Below, one piece after another: positions 31,306 through 43,168 of a stretch of DNA of 64,000 bases. The notes under the pieces are model-generated. The model was not told the origin of the DNA, did no database searches, and saw only the letters and a list, made by a program, of their open reading frames with translations. The stretch is from Bettongia penicillata ogilbyi (lineage: Eukaryota > Chordata > Mammalia > Diprotodontia > Potoroidae). The DNA is taken from NCBI GenBank assembly GCA_023548195.1, contig JAJHZJ010000399.1, positions 6,391,100-6,455,099 of the forward strand, written 5' to 3'. Position 1 is the stretch's first letter, and every line of letters starts with the position of its first letter. Both the position numbers and the translations under genes were made by a program.

Positions 31306-32603
31306 ATGTAGAAATGAGGAGAAAGGTAAGAGACATATGGATGAAGGTAGAGTTCTATGCAGTATGTGGGGATGAGGGGCAGATGGTTAAGGGTGTTATA
31401 TCGCTGGAACTAGGGCTGGCTTGATGTAGTGAGCCCTCACCAATCAGTAATGGTCTAGTATGGGAATTAGCATTCAGTCTATAAGAGCAGGGGTCAGGAG
31501 CAGATTGGATGAATTAGAGAAAATAGTAGGGTATTTTCCCTAATGCCAGCTATAAGTCTCATGTGAAAATAGATCAAAAGGGACAATCCTGTCAGAGATT
31601 TGTTGTATCCAATCAACTGAACAAAACATTTTAAATCGGAATAGTGAGACTTTAGCAATGTTTTTGTTTATTTAAATATTAAAACTTTTGGAAATTTTTC
31701 TCCTGAAGGATATTGGAAGTAATTAAGTTCTTTCCCTCTTATTAAAGTTCTCTTCATATGGACAAGATTATTTTAGATTTTTATAAGTCAGGAAAATCAT
31801 CCATAGCTGCAATGCAAACTTGATTTTTCTACCTCCTCATAATCCCTTAGGTTTTCTACAAATTCAAATCAAGTTATTTAGTAAACTATAATCTTCCTTA
31901 AAATAGCAAAACAGAATTATCTTTAACAGCCACAATCATTTCAGCTCTATACAAAAAACTTTAAAAAAGCAGAAAGTTGCTAGTCATTTAAGTATAATGA
32001 CTCAAACACTCTTTTCCATCCTTCTATTTTTACCAGAAATTACCTGACCCAGGGAATATAGAGAAATCTGTCATGGAGAGGCAGGAAGTAATCTTTGTAA
32101 TTCAATACATTTTGCATTTGACTGACAAGCCTAACAATTCACAATATAAACAAGATAACCTTCATAAGGGAAGTCTCAAACAGTCAGATTAATGGGTAGG
32201 ATAAAAGGATAGCTGATAGGAGTATTGACTTAGCATTAAAGGGCCGGTGAAATATGTGTTCTTTTATCAATATTTGCTGAGATTTATATTTACATTTCTT
32301 ATGAATGGATTTATCTGTGATGATAATCAGCAATAAATCATCCACAGAGGAAAACTATATATAATGAGGTAAACTGAGTTACTCTGTAATATCAGAGAAA
32401 CGAATGGCTTGTGGTCAATTTAAACTGCAATGATAAATTGAAGGATTGATTTAATAAAATCACTGGATCATCAAGCATTGGTCCAATGACACTGAAGGTT
32501 GAACATTTATAATTTAAAAGGTGATATAGTTGTGCTTTGTGAAAAGAATATGCTAGAAGTTTTAGTAGTAGACGTTGATAGAAATTCCATTTAGTGCTTA
32601 TAC
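31306..32603. other. Unique A+T-rich sequence, no gene seen
   Basis: No recognised repeat or coding family. A 32392-32637 open frame on the minus strand runs into the hAT-like element and has no signature. Confidence 0.4.
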
Positions 32604-32810
32604 CATGGGTGGGGAACCTGTGGTCTTGAAGCCACATATTAGGCTCACTCTACTTCCTTGAGTGAAGCCTTTTGACTGAATTCAAGTTTTATGGAACAAA
32701 TCATTTTATTAAGGGGATTTGTTCTGTGAAGCTTGGATTCTGTCAAAGGGCCACACTTGAGGACCTAGAGGGCCACATATGGCCTCAAATCCACAAGTTC
32801 CCCACCTCTG
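32604..32810. mobile_element. hAT-like non-autonomous DNA transposon (MITE), copy 2
   Basis: About 207 bases with inverted ends: ggtggggaacctgtgg at the left against ggtggggaacttgtgg (reverse complement of the right end). The sequence inside the arms is also partly palindromic (ggccacat, gacctaga, tttgac/gtcaaag blocks). It contains no transposase. An 8-bp target duplication is not clear, which fits an old insertion. Copy 1 is at 6185-6370. Confidence 0.75.
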
Positions 32811-33004
32811 TGTTAGGAAGAAGTAAAGTAGAAAGAACAATGGAAGACAAGAACTCTGAAGAATGAAATGGTCAAGCATGATCATAAAGTCAATGACAGA
32901 AAACACTGACCACCTCACAGATGAATATGCAGAATGTGGAATGAATTTTTTGATGTGGCCAATGTCTGAACTCATTTTGCTTGACTTCTTATATGATACA
33001 AGTA

Positions 33005-33155
33005 TTCTGTGTTTCCTTTTCTTTTCCTTTCCTTATTCCTTCCTTCCATTCCTTCCTCCATAATTTCTTCCCTTCCTATCTTTTTTCTTCCGTTTTTCCT
33101 TCTTCCTTGTTTTCTATCTTTTATTGATCTCTTTTTCCTTCCATTTCCACAAGAA
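33005..33155. repeat. CT-rich low-complexity tract
   Basis: Run of ttcc, ttctt and cctt words on the plus strand. Long open frames on both strands here are low-complexity translations. Confidence 0.8.
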
Positions 33156-33344
33156 GGTAAGACAATAATGACTGATAACTTTAAAATATTTCTAAAATGA
33201 AATAAAAACATGGAGTAAGTAGGCAAAAGTGTATTCTTACTCCAGTATCCCAAAATAACATTGTGTCCTTGAGCAACTTTCTTGAGTATGGTAGGTCTCA
33301 TCTTCCATAGTGCCACTCATAGTTATGATTCCATAAAATATCCC

Positions 33345-33540
33345 TTTTGTTTAGTGAATAATAATAATAGGCCTTTATCTAACACGTTGCATCGTGCTTT
33401 CTAAAAACTGTCACATACACACACATTTAATGCTGACAGCAACTCCGTGAGGAAAGTAAACCAGATAGTAGTTCTTTATTTTTAATAGTGAGGAAACTAA
33501 GTTGATGTTTCAACCAAAATCAAGTCATTGACACGTGTAG
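33345..33540 (-). mobile_element. MIR/CORE-type SINE, minus strand, decayed
   Basis: Plus-strand blocks 'aataggcctttatctaacacg', 'aatgctgacagcaactccgtgaggaaagta', 'agtgaggaaactaagttg' and 'caagtcattgacacg' follow the reversed MIR order. Confidence 0.55.
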
Positions 33541-33706
33541 AACTAAAAATTCAATTAATAATCAACAATTTTGTAAGCGTCTAGTGAGAGTGAGGAACGA
33601 TTCTATCTACCATGTTTCAAATAAAATGTGGGAAAAGCCCCTAGTCTTGAGAAGCTTCAAAGGACCTTTCTATTATATAATATTGACTCCTTTAAGATTG
33701 ACTGAA

Positions 33707-35125
33707 GGGCAGAGGAAGATGGCAGAGTATAGACAGCAATCCAGCTAAACTCTCCCAATATTCCTCCCTAAATAACTATACTATGCCTCAACTTGAATTC
33801 TGGAGGGAAAGAGGCAACAAAATGTTGAGGTGAGATATTGCCTAATACTGCCTAAACCATCTTAAGAAGTTAGCAGGAGATGTCTATGACACTGGAGTAG
33901 AGGCTTATCTGGAACACAAATATGTGGCAGGGGCAATACCAGCACAGTTCTCAGAAGTTGTGGGAAGAAAACAACACTAGTAGCGAGCTGCTATGGGAGC
34001 TCTCATCCCAGAGACAGTAAATGGATCAGACAACTTGTAAGAAGGACATTAAAGGTGATAATTTGTGAGGACTGGCTGCAACAGTTGATGAATGGAAGTT
34101 CTATTTTCTATAAGTCGTTCTGGGTCAAGGTTACACTGAATAAAGGAGCACTTGTTGTGAATCACAAGGTTGCAGCGTCATTGTCACAACTGCCTGACCA
34201 AAAAGAGTGTCAGTGTTATTATTTCTGGGAACAGCAGAGCTAACACCCTTCCTGGGTAAAAACCTGAGTACCAAGCTGGAGAACTGATGGCACTCTTATC
34301 CACACAACATCACAACACCACCTTGGAAATGCCCAAAACTTGCAGTCTCCCTCTCCCAGAATTAGTTCTCAAAAAAGCAGAACAAAAAAGGCTGAAGTTT
34401 GGATGAGTTTCTACCCACCCCAAAGTGAGTAAAAATCAATTTTAGTACAAAGTTAAAAATCAAGAAGGATACTGAATAATTGAAGAAACTTCTGTTTTGA
34501 AAGTTCTGAACAACAGCAAAACTGATCATGCAAAGCTACAACAGATAAAGGAAGGTCAAAACAAACTCAGAAAAAGACAGCAATGTAAAAATAGTTGCAA
34601 GTATGGACCCAAACCTAAAAAGGAAAAGGAATTAGAGAAAAAACAGAAAAGTGAAGGGGAAAAATTTTGGAAAATAATTGAGAGTGATTCAAGTAAAGTG
34701 GAAAAAGAGAATTGAAAATTTTATTAAATAAGCACAAAAAATATTGAAGAAAATAAGACCTTAAATAAAAAAACTGGCTTACTGAGAAAAGGCATAAAAA
34801 CTAAATGCAAAAATAAATGCCTTCAAAAGAAGGAGAGGCTAAAATAACACAAACACACATATACACACACATACACATATGCATACATATATGTGTGTGT
34901 ATATACATATATGCACAAACATATGTGCATGTACTTATGCATATATATACATATGTAATATACATTCATGCATGCACAAACACAGATGCAAAACTTTATT
35001 GCAGAAAAGAACTCATTAAAAAGCAAAAATGGACAAATAAAAAAAGAAACAAAAGGTGTCAGAAAAAAAGAATAATTGTTTAAAAAATTAGAAGTGAGCT
35101 AATGACTCCATGGGATATCAATAAA
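33707..35125 (+). mobile_element. Old L1-type element, 5' part (5'UTR and ORF1 coil)
   Basis: Starts gggcagaggaagatggcagag, the family 5' terminus. A decayed leader follows, then ORF1 remnants. The frame at 34497-34715 is lysine/glutamate-rich and corresponds to the ORF1 N-terminal and linker region. 'gaagtgagctaatgactccatgggatatcaa' at 35092-35122 corresponds to the end of the coiled coil in other copies. A CA/TA microsatellite lies at 34850-34988. It probably continues at 39127 after an intervening minus-strand L1. Confidence 0.6.
34850..34988. repeat. CA/TA/TG microsatellite inside old ORF1
   Basis: Imperfect acacac, atatgtg and catgca words interrupting the degenerate ORF1 sequence. Confidence 0.85.
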
Positions 35126-36052
35126 CAATAGAATGTTTTATTTTTTAAAATCTGTGACTACAAACTGTTTTGGTTTCTTACTTGGAAAACTTACTATTCA
35201 TAACCTTTAACCATTCATCAATTAGGGAATGAGTTTCCATAGATTTCACAAAGATTTTACATATTTATCTGATTAACTTTCTATAAATTTCCCCAAATTT
35301 TCTGCCTTTGATATTGATTAGATTCATTTATAAATATTTCAATTTATAATTTGGATTGATATTTGGTATATCTATTTTATTTTTTAAAAACCTTTTGTAA
35401 TTGAATTTATCCATTTCAAACTTCAAACTGTTCTCTCGCTCTTGTTCATTTACAAATTGTTCACATATGCACAAGTTTTATAAGTAATATGTTCCATGTT
35501 CTTCAAATATTCTTGTGATTTCTCTTTTTATATCTAATTCATGGATCCATTTTTAATTTAACTTGGCAAATTATGTAAGACTCTATGCCAAATTTCTGCC
35601 ACTCTGCTTTCAAGTTATGCAAATTTTTACCAAATAATGAATTTCTACCTTAAAAACTTAACTGTATATATTTGTCAAATAGAGGGTTACTGTATTAATT
35701 TCCTGCTGTAATTGAATGTCTACTCTTTTCCACGGACATATTTCTGTACTTCTTAGTGTCAGATAGTTTCAATAATCATTGTTTTTATAAAAAATTTAAG
35801 ATATGTTACTGGTAAACTTCCTTTGTTTTCGGTTTTTTTTTTCATTTCTTGCTTTGATATTCTTGATTTCTGATTTTTTGCAAATGAATTTTTTTCTGTT
35901 GTTCTGAATCAGTAAAGTATTTGTTTTGTGAATTTAATGGGAGTGGCACTGAATATATAAATTAGTTCAGGTAAAATTGTATATTTTTATTATATTGGAC
36001 TTACTTCTTAATAAATAATTAATGTTTCTCCACTTCTTAAGTTTTTATCTCT
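35126..36052 (-). mobile_element. L1 ORF2 fragment, minus strand, left part
   Basis: Plus-strand reading contains the reverse of L1 ORF2 landmarks, e.g. 'aacctttaaccattcatcaattagggaatgag', 'aatgggagtggcactgaatatataaatta' and 'ttattatattggacttacttctt'. These resemble the minus-strand blocks at 61820-62400. Very A+T-rich and full of stops. It is split by H5 and resumes at about 38999-39126. Confidence 0.6.
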
Positions 36053-36884
36053 ATAAAAAAGGTATTTTTTATAAAAATTTATTTATTTAACTTTTTACAT
36101 TGATTTTCACAAAATTTTGGGTTCCAAGATTTCTCCCCATTTATCTCCTCCCCCCAACCCAAATCACAGAGCATTCTACTTTTCCCTATCACTAATCTGC
36201 CCTCTCTTCTATCATCCTTCCCTTCTCTTGTCCCCATCTTCTCTTTTGTCCTGTAGGGCCAGATGACTTTCTATTCCCCATTAACTGTATTTCTTATTTC
36301 CTAGTAGCAATGAAAATGCTCAAGAGTTGTTCCTAAAACTTTGAATTCCAAATTCTCATCAACCCTCCCTCCCCACCCATTCCCTTTGGGAAGGCAGGCA
36401 ATTCATATAGGCCATATCTGTGTAGTTTTGCAAATGACTTGCATAACAGTCGTGTTGTGTAAGACTAACTTCATTTCCCTCCATCCTATCCTGCCCCCCA
36501 TTGTTTCTATTCTGTCTTTTGATCCTGTCCCTCCCTGAGTGTTGACTTCAACTTGCTCCATCCTCCCATTGCCCTCCCTGCCATCATCCCCCCCTACCCT
36601 GCTTATCTCCCTCTCCCCCACTTTCCTGTATTGTAAGATAGGTTTTCATACCAAAATGAGTGTGCATTTTATTCCTTCTTTAGTCCAATGTGATGCGGTT
36701 AAACCATGTTTTTTTTCTCAGCTCTCCTCTTTTTCCCTCCACTAAAAAGTCTCCTGCTTGCCTCTTGAATGAGAAATAATTAACCCCACTCCATTTCACC
36801 CTCTCTCTTCCCACTACATTTCTCTCTCACCATTTACCTTAATTTCTTTTAAGGTATGGTCCCATTCTACAGAATTCACTCTGT

Positions 36885-37068
<184 letters not shown>

Positions 37069-37200
37069 CCCACCAACTACCCAGATACTGAAAAGTTTTA
37101 AGAGTTACAAATATTGTCTTTCCATGTAGGAATGTAAACAGATCACCTTTGGTAAGTCCCTTATGACTTCTCTTTGCTGTTTACTTTTTCATGCTTCCTT

Positions 37201-38304
37201 TCATTGTTGTGTTTGAAAGTCAAATTTTCTTTTCAGCTCTGGTCTTTTCTCAAGAATGTTTGAAAGTCCTCTATTTAATTGAAAAACCATATTTTCCCCT
37301 GAAGTATTATACTCAGTTTTGCTGGGTAGGTGATTCTTGGTTTGAGTCCTAGTTCCTTTGACTTCTGGAATATCTTATTCCACACCCTTCGATCCCTTAA
37401 TGTAGAAGGTCCTAGATCTTGAGTTATCCTGATTTTATTTCCACAATGAAGGAATTGTTTCTTTCTAGCTGCTTGCAATATTTTCTCCTTGATCTGGCAA
37501 TTCTGGAATTTGGCCACTATTTTCCTAGGAGTTTCTCTTTGTGGATCTTTTTCAGGCAGTGATCCATGGATTCCTTCAATACTTATTTTGCCCTATGGTT
37601 CTAGACTATCAGGGCAATTTTCCCTGATAATTTCATGAAAGGTAATGTCTAGGCTCTTTTATTGATCATGGCTTTCAGGTAGTCCCATAATTTTTAAATT
37701 ATCTCTCCTGGATCTATTTTCCAGGTCAGTTGTTTTTCCACTGCGATATTTCACATTCTCTTCCATTTTTTCATTCTTTTGGTTTTGTTTGGTGATTTCT
37801 TGGTTTCTCAGAAAGTCATTAGCCTCCATCTATTCCATTCTAATTTTGAGAGAACTGTTTTCTTCAGTGAGCTTTTGAACCTCTTTTTTCATTTGGCTAA
37901 ATTCTGCTTTTGAAAGCATTCTTCTCTTCATTGGCTTTTTGAACCTGTTTTGCCAATTGAGTGAGCCTAATTTTCAAGGTGTTATTTTCTTTAGCATTTT
38001 TTGGGGTCTCCTTTACCAAGGTATTGACCCACTTTTCATGTTTTTCTTGCATCTGTCTCATTTCTCTTCCCAGTTTTTCCTCCACCTGTCTAACTTGATT
38101 TTCAAAATCCTTTTTGAGCTCTTCCCTGGCCTAAGCCCACTGGACATCCACCTCGGATGTCTGGGATACAGAGGCCCTGACTTCCACATCTTTCCCTGAT
38201 GGCAAACATTGTTCCTCCCCCTCGGAAATGAAAGGAGGAAACATCATCTGTTCCCCAAGTAAGTAGCTTTCTATCGTCTTATATTTCTTCCCTTTTCTGA
38301 GCAT
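37201..38304 (-). pseudogene. ORF1p relic of HAL1-like copy H5
   Basis: ATG at 38302-38304 gives MLRKGKKYKTIESYL, then the acidic linker and the coiled coil. The coil is open at 37897-38085 (MEEKLGREMRQMQEKHEKWVN and further heptads). Frames are broken by several single-base changes. The C-terminal domain is open at 37275-37517 (IVAKFQ-type start, then KITQDL-like and PRITYPAKLSII blocks). The end is at 37201 with the usual KFDFQTQQ-stop. This copy retains the family ATG and not the upstream-fused frame of H1 and H2. Confidence 0.83.
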
Positions 38305-38960
38305 TTTGCCAGCCAGTTACTTGACTTCTGAGATTCCCATCCACCCCTGCCTAGATCTGCCCAGCTAGTGCTTGGGGTCTGAGATTCAAATGCTGCTCCC
38401 CAGCCTCAGGGCTTTCTGTGGCTGGAGCGGCTGCTATTCAATGTGAGCTTAAGTTCTGGTCCTGGGGTGGGGGCAGGGCCACCTCCCAAGCTCAGTTCCC
38501 TCAGGGGGCTTATGTGGAGCCATTCAGTAATGGAGTCGAGATCCTCTCTGCTCCATCAGTCTCATGCCGCTGTTGCCTCTGTCACTGCCTCTGCCTCTGC
38601 ATCCCTAGGGTGCCCAAGCCACGGAGACACCCCTCTGCCCTCTTTCCCAGCCCAGAAGTCTCTCTCAGTGACCTGTAGTGCCTGTTGGTGGAGGGATCTT
38701 CATGGCCACCGGAGATTCCATCCCTGAAGCCTGCTCGAATCTGCTCCTCTTGGTCCACGAGGCCAGGGCAGCGCAGGGGTGGGCTCTGCTGTCCGATGCA
38801 TGACGGACCCCTGGGGATGGCTTTCCAGGGCTCTCTGGAACGGAAATCTCTTCCACTGTGTTTCTGCACAGCTTGCACTGCCCTAGATTTGTGGGGAATT
38901 CTTTTTACAGAAAATTTATGGGTTGTTGGTTCGGAGCTAGCATACATGACTCTTTCTACT

Positions 38961-38972
38961 CTGCCATCTTGG
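38961..38972 (-). promoter_or_regulatory. YY1-like site at 5' end of H5
   Basis: ctgccatcttgg is one base from the full ccgccatcttgg found in H2 and H9. Confidence 0.5.
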
Positions 38973-38998
38973 CTCCTCCCCATAAAGAGGTACTTTTT

Positions 38999-39126
38999 AA
39001 TAATTTTGTTCGTGCAATTAATATTCCTGTTTTTAAAGGTGTATTCCAAAGCAATTTCATACTTTTTTGCATGTTTAAGCTTTTCATTCTACTGTGTTAT
39101 TAAAATGATTGCTTTATTTTACAGAA
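38999..39126 (-). mobile_element. L1 ORF2 fragment, minus strand, right part
   Basis: Short A+T-rich continuation of the L1 at 35126-36052 beyond H5 ('aataattttgttcgtgcaattaatattcc'). Its right edge meets the older ORF1 at 39127, where aataaacaa occurs as at 35119-35127. Confidence 0.45.
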
Positions 39127-39767
39127 TAAAAATAAACAAATGAAAACCAAATCAAACAATGAAGAAAAATTGAATATTAATTATCTCATCAGAAAAACAA
39201 CTGTCCTGGAGAACAGAGGAGAGATAATTTAAGAAATTGTCAAGGAAAACTGCCCTGAAATCTTCAACATGGAGAGGAACATAGAAATTCCAAGGATCCA
39301 TTAATCACCTCCTGAAAGTTATGTCTAAATGACAATTCTCATAAAAATTATGGTCAAACTCCTGCTCATTCTGGTAAATGAGACAACATACCAAGCAATT
39401 AAAAAGAAATCATACAAATATTCTGAAGGCACAGTAAGGATCACACAAAATTCAGCAATTTCCATTTTAGAGGAGTGAGGAACTTGAAAGATGATGTTTT
39501 GGAAAGCCAAGGAGAAAGGGTTACAGTCAAGAAGAATTCATACAGTAAAAGAGTATAATCATTCGGAAAATGAGGGGATCCTTAAATGGAATTAACAACA
39601 ACAAAAAATAATTGAAAGCTGCAGGTGAAATGACCATGATTCATTAGAGAATTTAACATTAAAATGCAATATTCAAATATAGTGAGAAGAATGAAAAGAC
39701 GACCATTAAAGAAATATCATAAGGGATTTAAGATGTACATATGTATGTGTATGTATGTTTGCGTGTT

Positions 39768-39807
<40 letters not shown>

Positions 39808-39855
39808 TATATAATGAAGTAATGAGTTTGTGTAGGTGGGTGTATGTACACACAC

Positions 39856-39912
<57 letters not shown>

Positions 39913-39960
39913 CAGACAGATAGATAGATATCTAACTACCAAAATCATCAATACTGATAT
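39127..39960 (+). mobile_element. Old L1-type element, ORF1 3' half
   Basis: 'ttatctcatcagaaaaacaactgtcctggagaacagaggagagataattt' is the diverged RRM start (ISLIGKTTDLENRSRRDNL in family copies). The C-terminal blocks follow through about 39600, then 'aaagaaatatcataagggattta' at the start of the 3'UTR. It probably completes the element begun at 33707. A microsatellite follows at the family position. Confidence 0.6.
39767..39930. repeat. (TA)n and (GATA)n microsatellites
   Basis: TA runs at 39767-39812 and about 18 GATA/GACA units at 39857-39930. Confidence 0.95.
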
Positions 39961-40664
39961 TGCTAACCTGGTTCATTTAACATGACTACAGACAAAGTGG
40001 TGTGGAGAATCCAGGAAATTGCTTGACCTCTTCCAAGGTTTCCCCAGAAACAATGTTATTTCAAACCTCTTCTAATATCAATAATATTAGAACCTATAGT
40101 TATAGAACCTACAGGGAGATGGAATGAAGCTATTTCCCACTTAATATTACTTAGAAGGACTTAAGGACAGATATCTTTCTCTTTGGTAAAAGAGGAGTGC
40201 TATCCAGTTCAGGTGCCATCTAGGCAAGCCTGTAGGTGGCTCTTTGCCATAGCAGAGATCAAAAACAGAGGCCCCTAGATCCTGACCTAGCAGGCTTTTC
40301 TCAGAGGAATCCAGGTACTGGATTCTAGCCTCTAGCACAAGTACAGCAGAAAAACTGCCACTCTCAGAAGCTCAGCACAACTGGCACAATTAGGTCAAGT
40401 AACCCCAGTGCACTCTGCAAGCTGCTAGCACCTGAGGCACCGGTAAACAAAGGTAACAACCAAGCTTGTGGTCCCCAGCACAAGAAAATTGGGACCGTGA
40501 TCTCTGTGTCTCAGAAACAGAACTCAATTTTAAAAGTCATGTAATAGGCAAAAAAAAAAAAAAAAAAAAAAGCACAAAAGTGAACAAGAAGCAATAAAGA
40601 ACCTTGAGCATAGAAAGTTACTTTGGTGACAGGGGAAAGCAAAACACAAACTAAAAATGGGACA
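39961..40664 (+). mobile_element. L1 'A': 5'UTR and start of ORF1
   Basis: G+C-richer leader to about 40579, including an A-run at 40551-40571. Then gtgaacaagaagcaa (40580) stands at the usual ORF1 start, with ATG changed to GTG. Codons give VNKKQ-stop-RTLSIESYFGDRG, and the TLSIESYF block is at 40601-40624. The coding sequence then runs into a microsatellite. The exact 5' boundary is uncertain. Confidence 0.55.
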
Positions 40665-41012
40665 ACATTGTACATGTACATGTATATATGTGTGTGTGTG
40701 CATAAATATATATATTATTATATATTATATAAATGTATATACACACACACATATACACATTCATTCTCACACATATATGTGCATGTGTATACATCTATAT
40801 GCACGTATGCATACACACATAATGCATTCTTATGTGTGTATATGTATATATGTGGTATGTAATATGTGTATGTGTGTATGTATTTATATATATATATAGT
40901 TACACACATAAATGCATAATGTATATAAGTATGTGTGTATAAATTTATATGCATTTATGCATACCTACTTGTGTACATATGCACATGTACCTATATACAT
41001 ACATACACACAC
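40665..41012. repeat. CA/TG/TA microsatellite block within ORF1 of L1 A
   Basis: About 350 bases of imperfect tatgtg, cacaca and tgcata words. Open frames here on both strands are repeat translations. Confidence 0.9.
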
Positions 41013-43168
41013 ATCCAAAACCTCAAAGAGGAATTTGAATTAGTCTCCAGTTCAAAAAACAATCATGAAAGAGCTCAAAAGCTATTTTAAGAGTCAAATA
41101 CGAGAGATAGAGGGAAAATTGAAGAGAGAAATGAGAGGTATGCAAGACAGGATCAATAGATTGGAAAATAAAGGACAAAAATTGACTGAAGAAAACAATT
41201 CTTTGAAAAATACAATTGGCCAAATTAAAGAAATAATTAAATGAGAAAAACAAGTCCTTAAGAAGAATTGGCCAAATGGAAAAGTAGGTACAAAAGCTAA
41301 CTGAAGAAAATGCTTCCTTAAAAATGAGAATAGGTGAAGAGGAAGCTAATGACTCTATAAGACATCAAGAATCAGTCAAATAAAATCAAAAGAATCAAAA
41401 AATAGAAGAAAATATAAACTACTTTACTGGAAACACAATTGATCTGAAAAACAGATCCAGAAAAGGTAATATAAGAATTATTGGACTAGTAAAAGCCATG
41501 ATCAAAAAAAGAGCTTGGACAGTCTCTTTCAAGAAAATATCAACAAAACTACCATTATATCCTGGAATAAGAGGGTAAAATTTTCATTGAAAGAATCTAA
41601 CTCCTGAAACAGATCCCAAAATGAAAATTCCTACATTCCTATTATTGTGACCAAAATTATATAATATCATAGTCAAATTCCAGAATTATAAGGTCATGGA
41701 GAAAATACTGCAATCAGCCAAAAAGAACCAGTTTAAATAATGTTGAGTCATAGCCTAGATTACCCAAGATTAACACCTTCTACTTAAAGGATCAGAGGGC
41801 AAGAAATATGGTCATCTAGAAGGCAAAGGAACTGAAATTACAATTAAGAATCAACTATGCAGCAAAACTAAGCATAATTGTTCTTGTAAAAATGGCCATT
41901 CAATGAAATAAGGGCCTTTTGATCATTCTTGATGGAAAAAACCAGAACTGAATAGAGAATTTTATCTTCAAATACAAGAATTAAGGGAACGTATAAAAAG
42001 GTAAATCAGAAAGATAAATTAAAACTTGCTATTCAACAAGGATAAAATATTTGCAACAAGGATAAAATATTTCCCTACATGGCAAGATGTTACTTTTAAT
42101 TGTTGAGAACTGTGTCTTTATTAGGGAAGTTAGAAAGGGTATATAGACATGTGGTGTGGATATAAGTCGACTTTGATGTGATAAGAAAAAATTAAGGTGG
42201 CAGAATAATATTGAGAGAAGTCGAAAGAGAGAGGCAGATTAGAGTAAATTACATGACATGAAGATGCACAGAAGACCTATTACAGAATAAAGAAGGGAGC
42301 GGGCTGAGCATTGTTTGAAACTTACTGTCTTTGGATTTTGTTCAAAGAGGGAATAAAAACATATTAAGATGGGTATAGAAGTCAACGTTACCCTATAAGG
42401 GACTAAAAGGAGAAAGGGAAAACAAAAAGAAGAGGGACAAGGAGAAGGAAGGAAAGAAGTAGTAAGAGAAAAGGGAAAGTAAAGGGAAGGCACTGATAAA
42501 AAGGAGGGCAGATTAAAGGAGGGAGCAGCCAGAAGGAAAAAAAAAATAAACACTACTCAGGAGAGAAAGTGTGAAATGAGAGAGAAAAGAATAAATGGGG
42601 GAACTAGGAGGTAGAGAAAGACGCAGATAGTAATCATAACTCTAAATGTTAATGGGATGAAATATCCCATTAAAAAATAAGTGGAAACCAAATTGGATTA
42701 AAACTATAATCATACAATATGATAATCACAAGAAACACATATGAAGTATTGAGATACATACAGAGTAAAAATGAAAGGCTGGAGCAGAGTACATTATGTC
42801 TCACCTGAAATTAAAAAAAATAAAATAAAAAGACACGGGTAGGAATCATAATTTCACACAAAGCAAAACCATAACTAGATCTAAACAAAACAGATAAAGA
42901 AGAAAGTGCATCACATTAAAAGCTAAACTATGAATTAATATCAACATTACGCATATATGCAAGAAGTGGCTCAGCATTCAGATTCATAGAGGAAAAGTTA
43001 AGTGAGTTACAGGAAGAAATATACAGCAAAACTGTAGTATTGGAGGCTCTGAACCTTACCCTCTCCAAATAAGACAAATATAACCACGAAATAAGAAGGA
43101 AGAAGTTAAGGAAGTTAATAGAATTTTAGGAAAGTCAGATATGTTAGACCTCTGGAGAAAACTGAATG
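41013..43168 (+). mobile_element. L1 'A': ORF1, spacer and ORF2 endonuclease start
   Basis: ORF1 coil from 41050 ('aaagagctcaaaagctattttaagagtcaaatacgagagatagagggaaaa'), then the RRM (about 41400-41560) and C-terminal domain to about 41985. A G/A-rich spacer follows to about 42620, then the ORF2 endonuclease domain at 42630-43168. The sequence stops at aaaactgaatg (43158-43168) where H6 begins, and resumes at 52652. Confidence 0.75.
42630..43168 (+). pseudogene. L1 A ORF2 endonuclease domain (relic)
   Basis: Starts at 'gtaatcataactctaaatgttaatggga' (ITLNVNG-type strand of the apurinic-like endonuclease). It continues through 'caagaaacacatatgaa' (QETH-type motif) and 'ttggaggctctgaacctt', where GDFN is expected but the translation reads LEALNL. 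Multiple stops and shifts. The endonuclease nicks target DNA in L1 retrotransposition; this copy is dead. It is completed after the nested block. Confidence 0.7.

Noticed and set aside
39857..39930. Regularly spaced repeat that might be a CRISPR-like array
   Set aside because: It is a plain GATA/GACA tetranucleotide repeat with no spacers, in vertebrate-type DNA.
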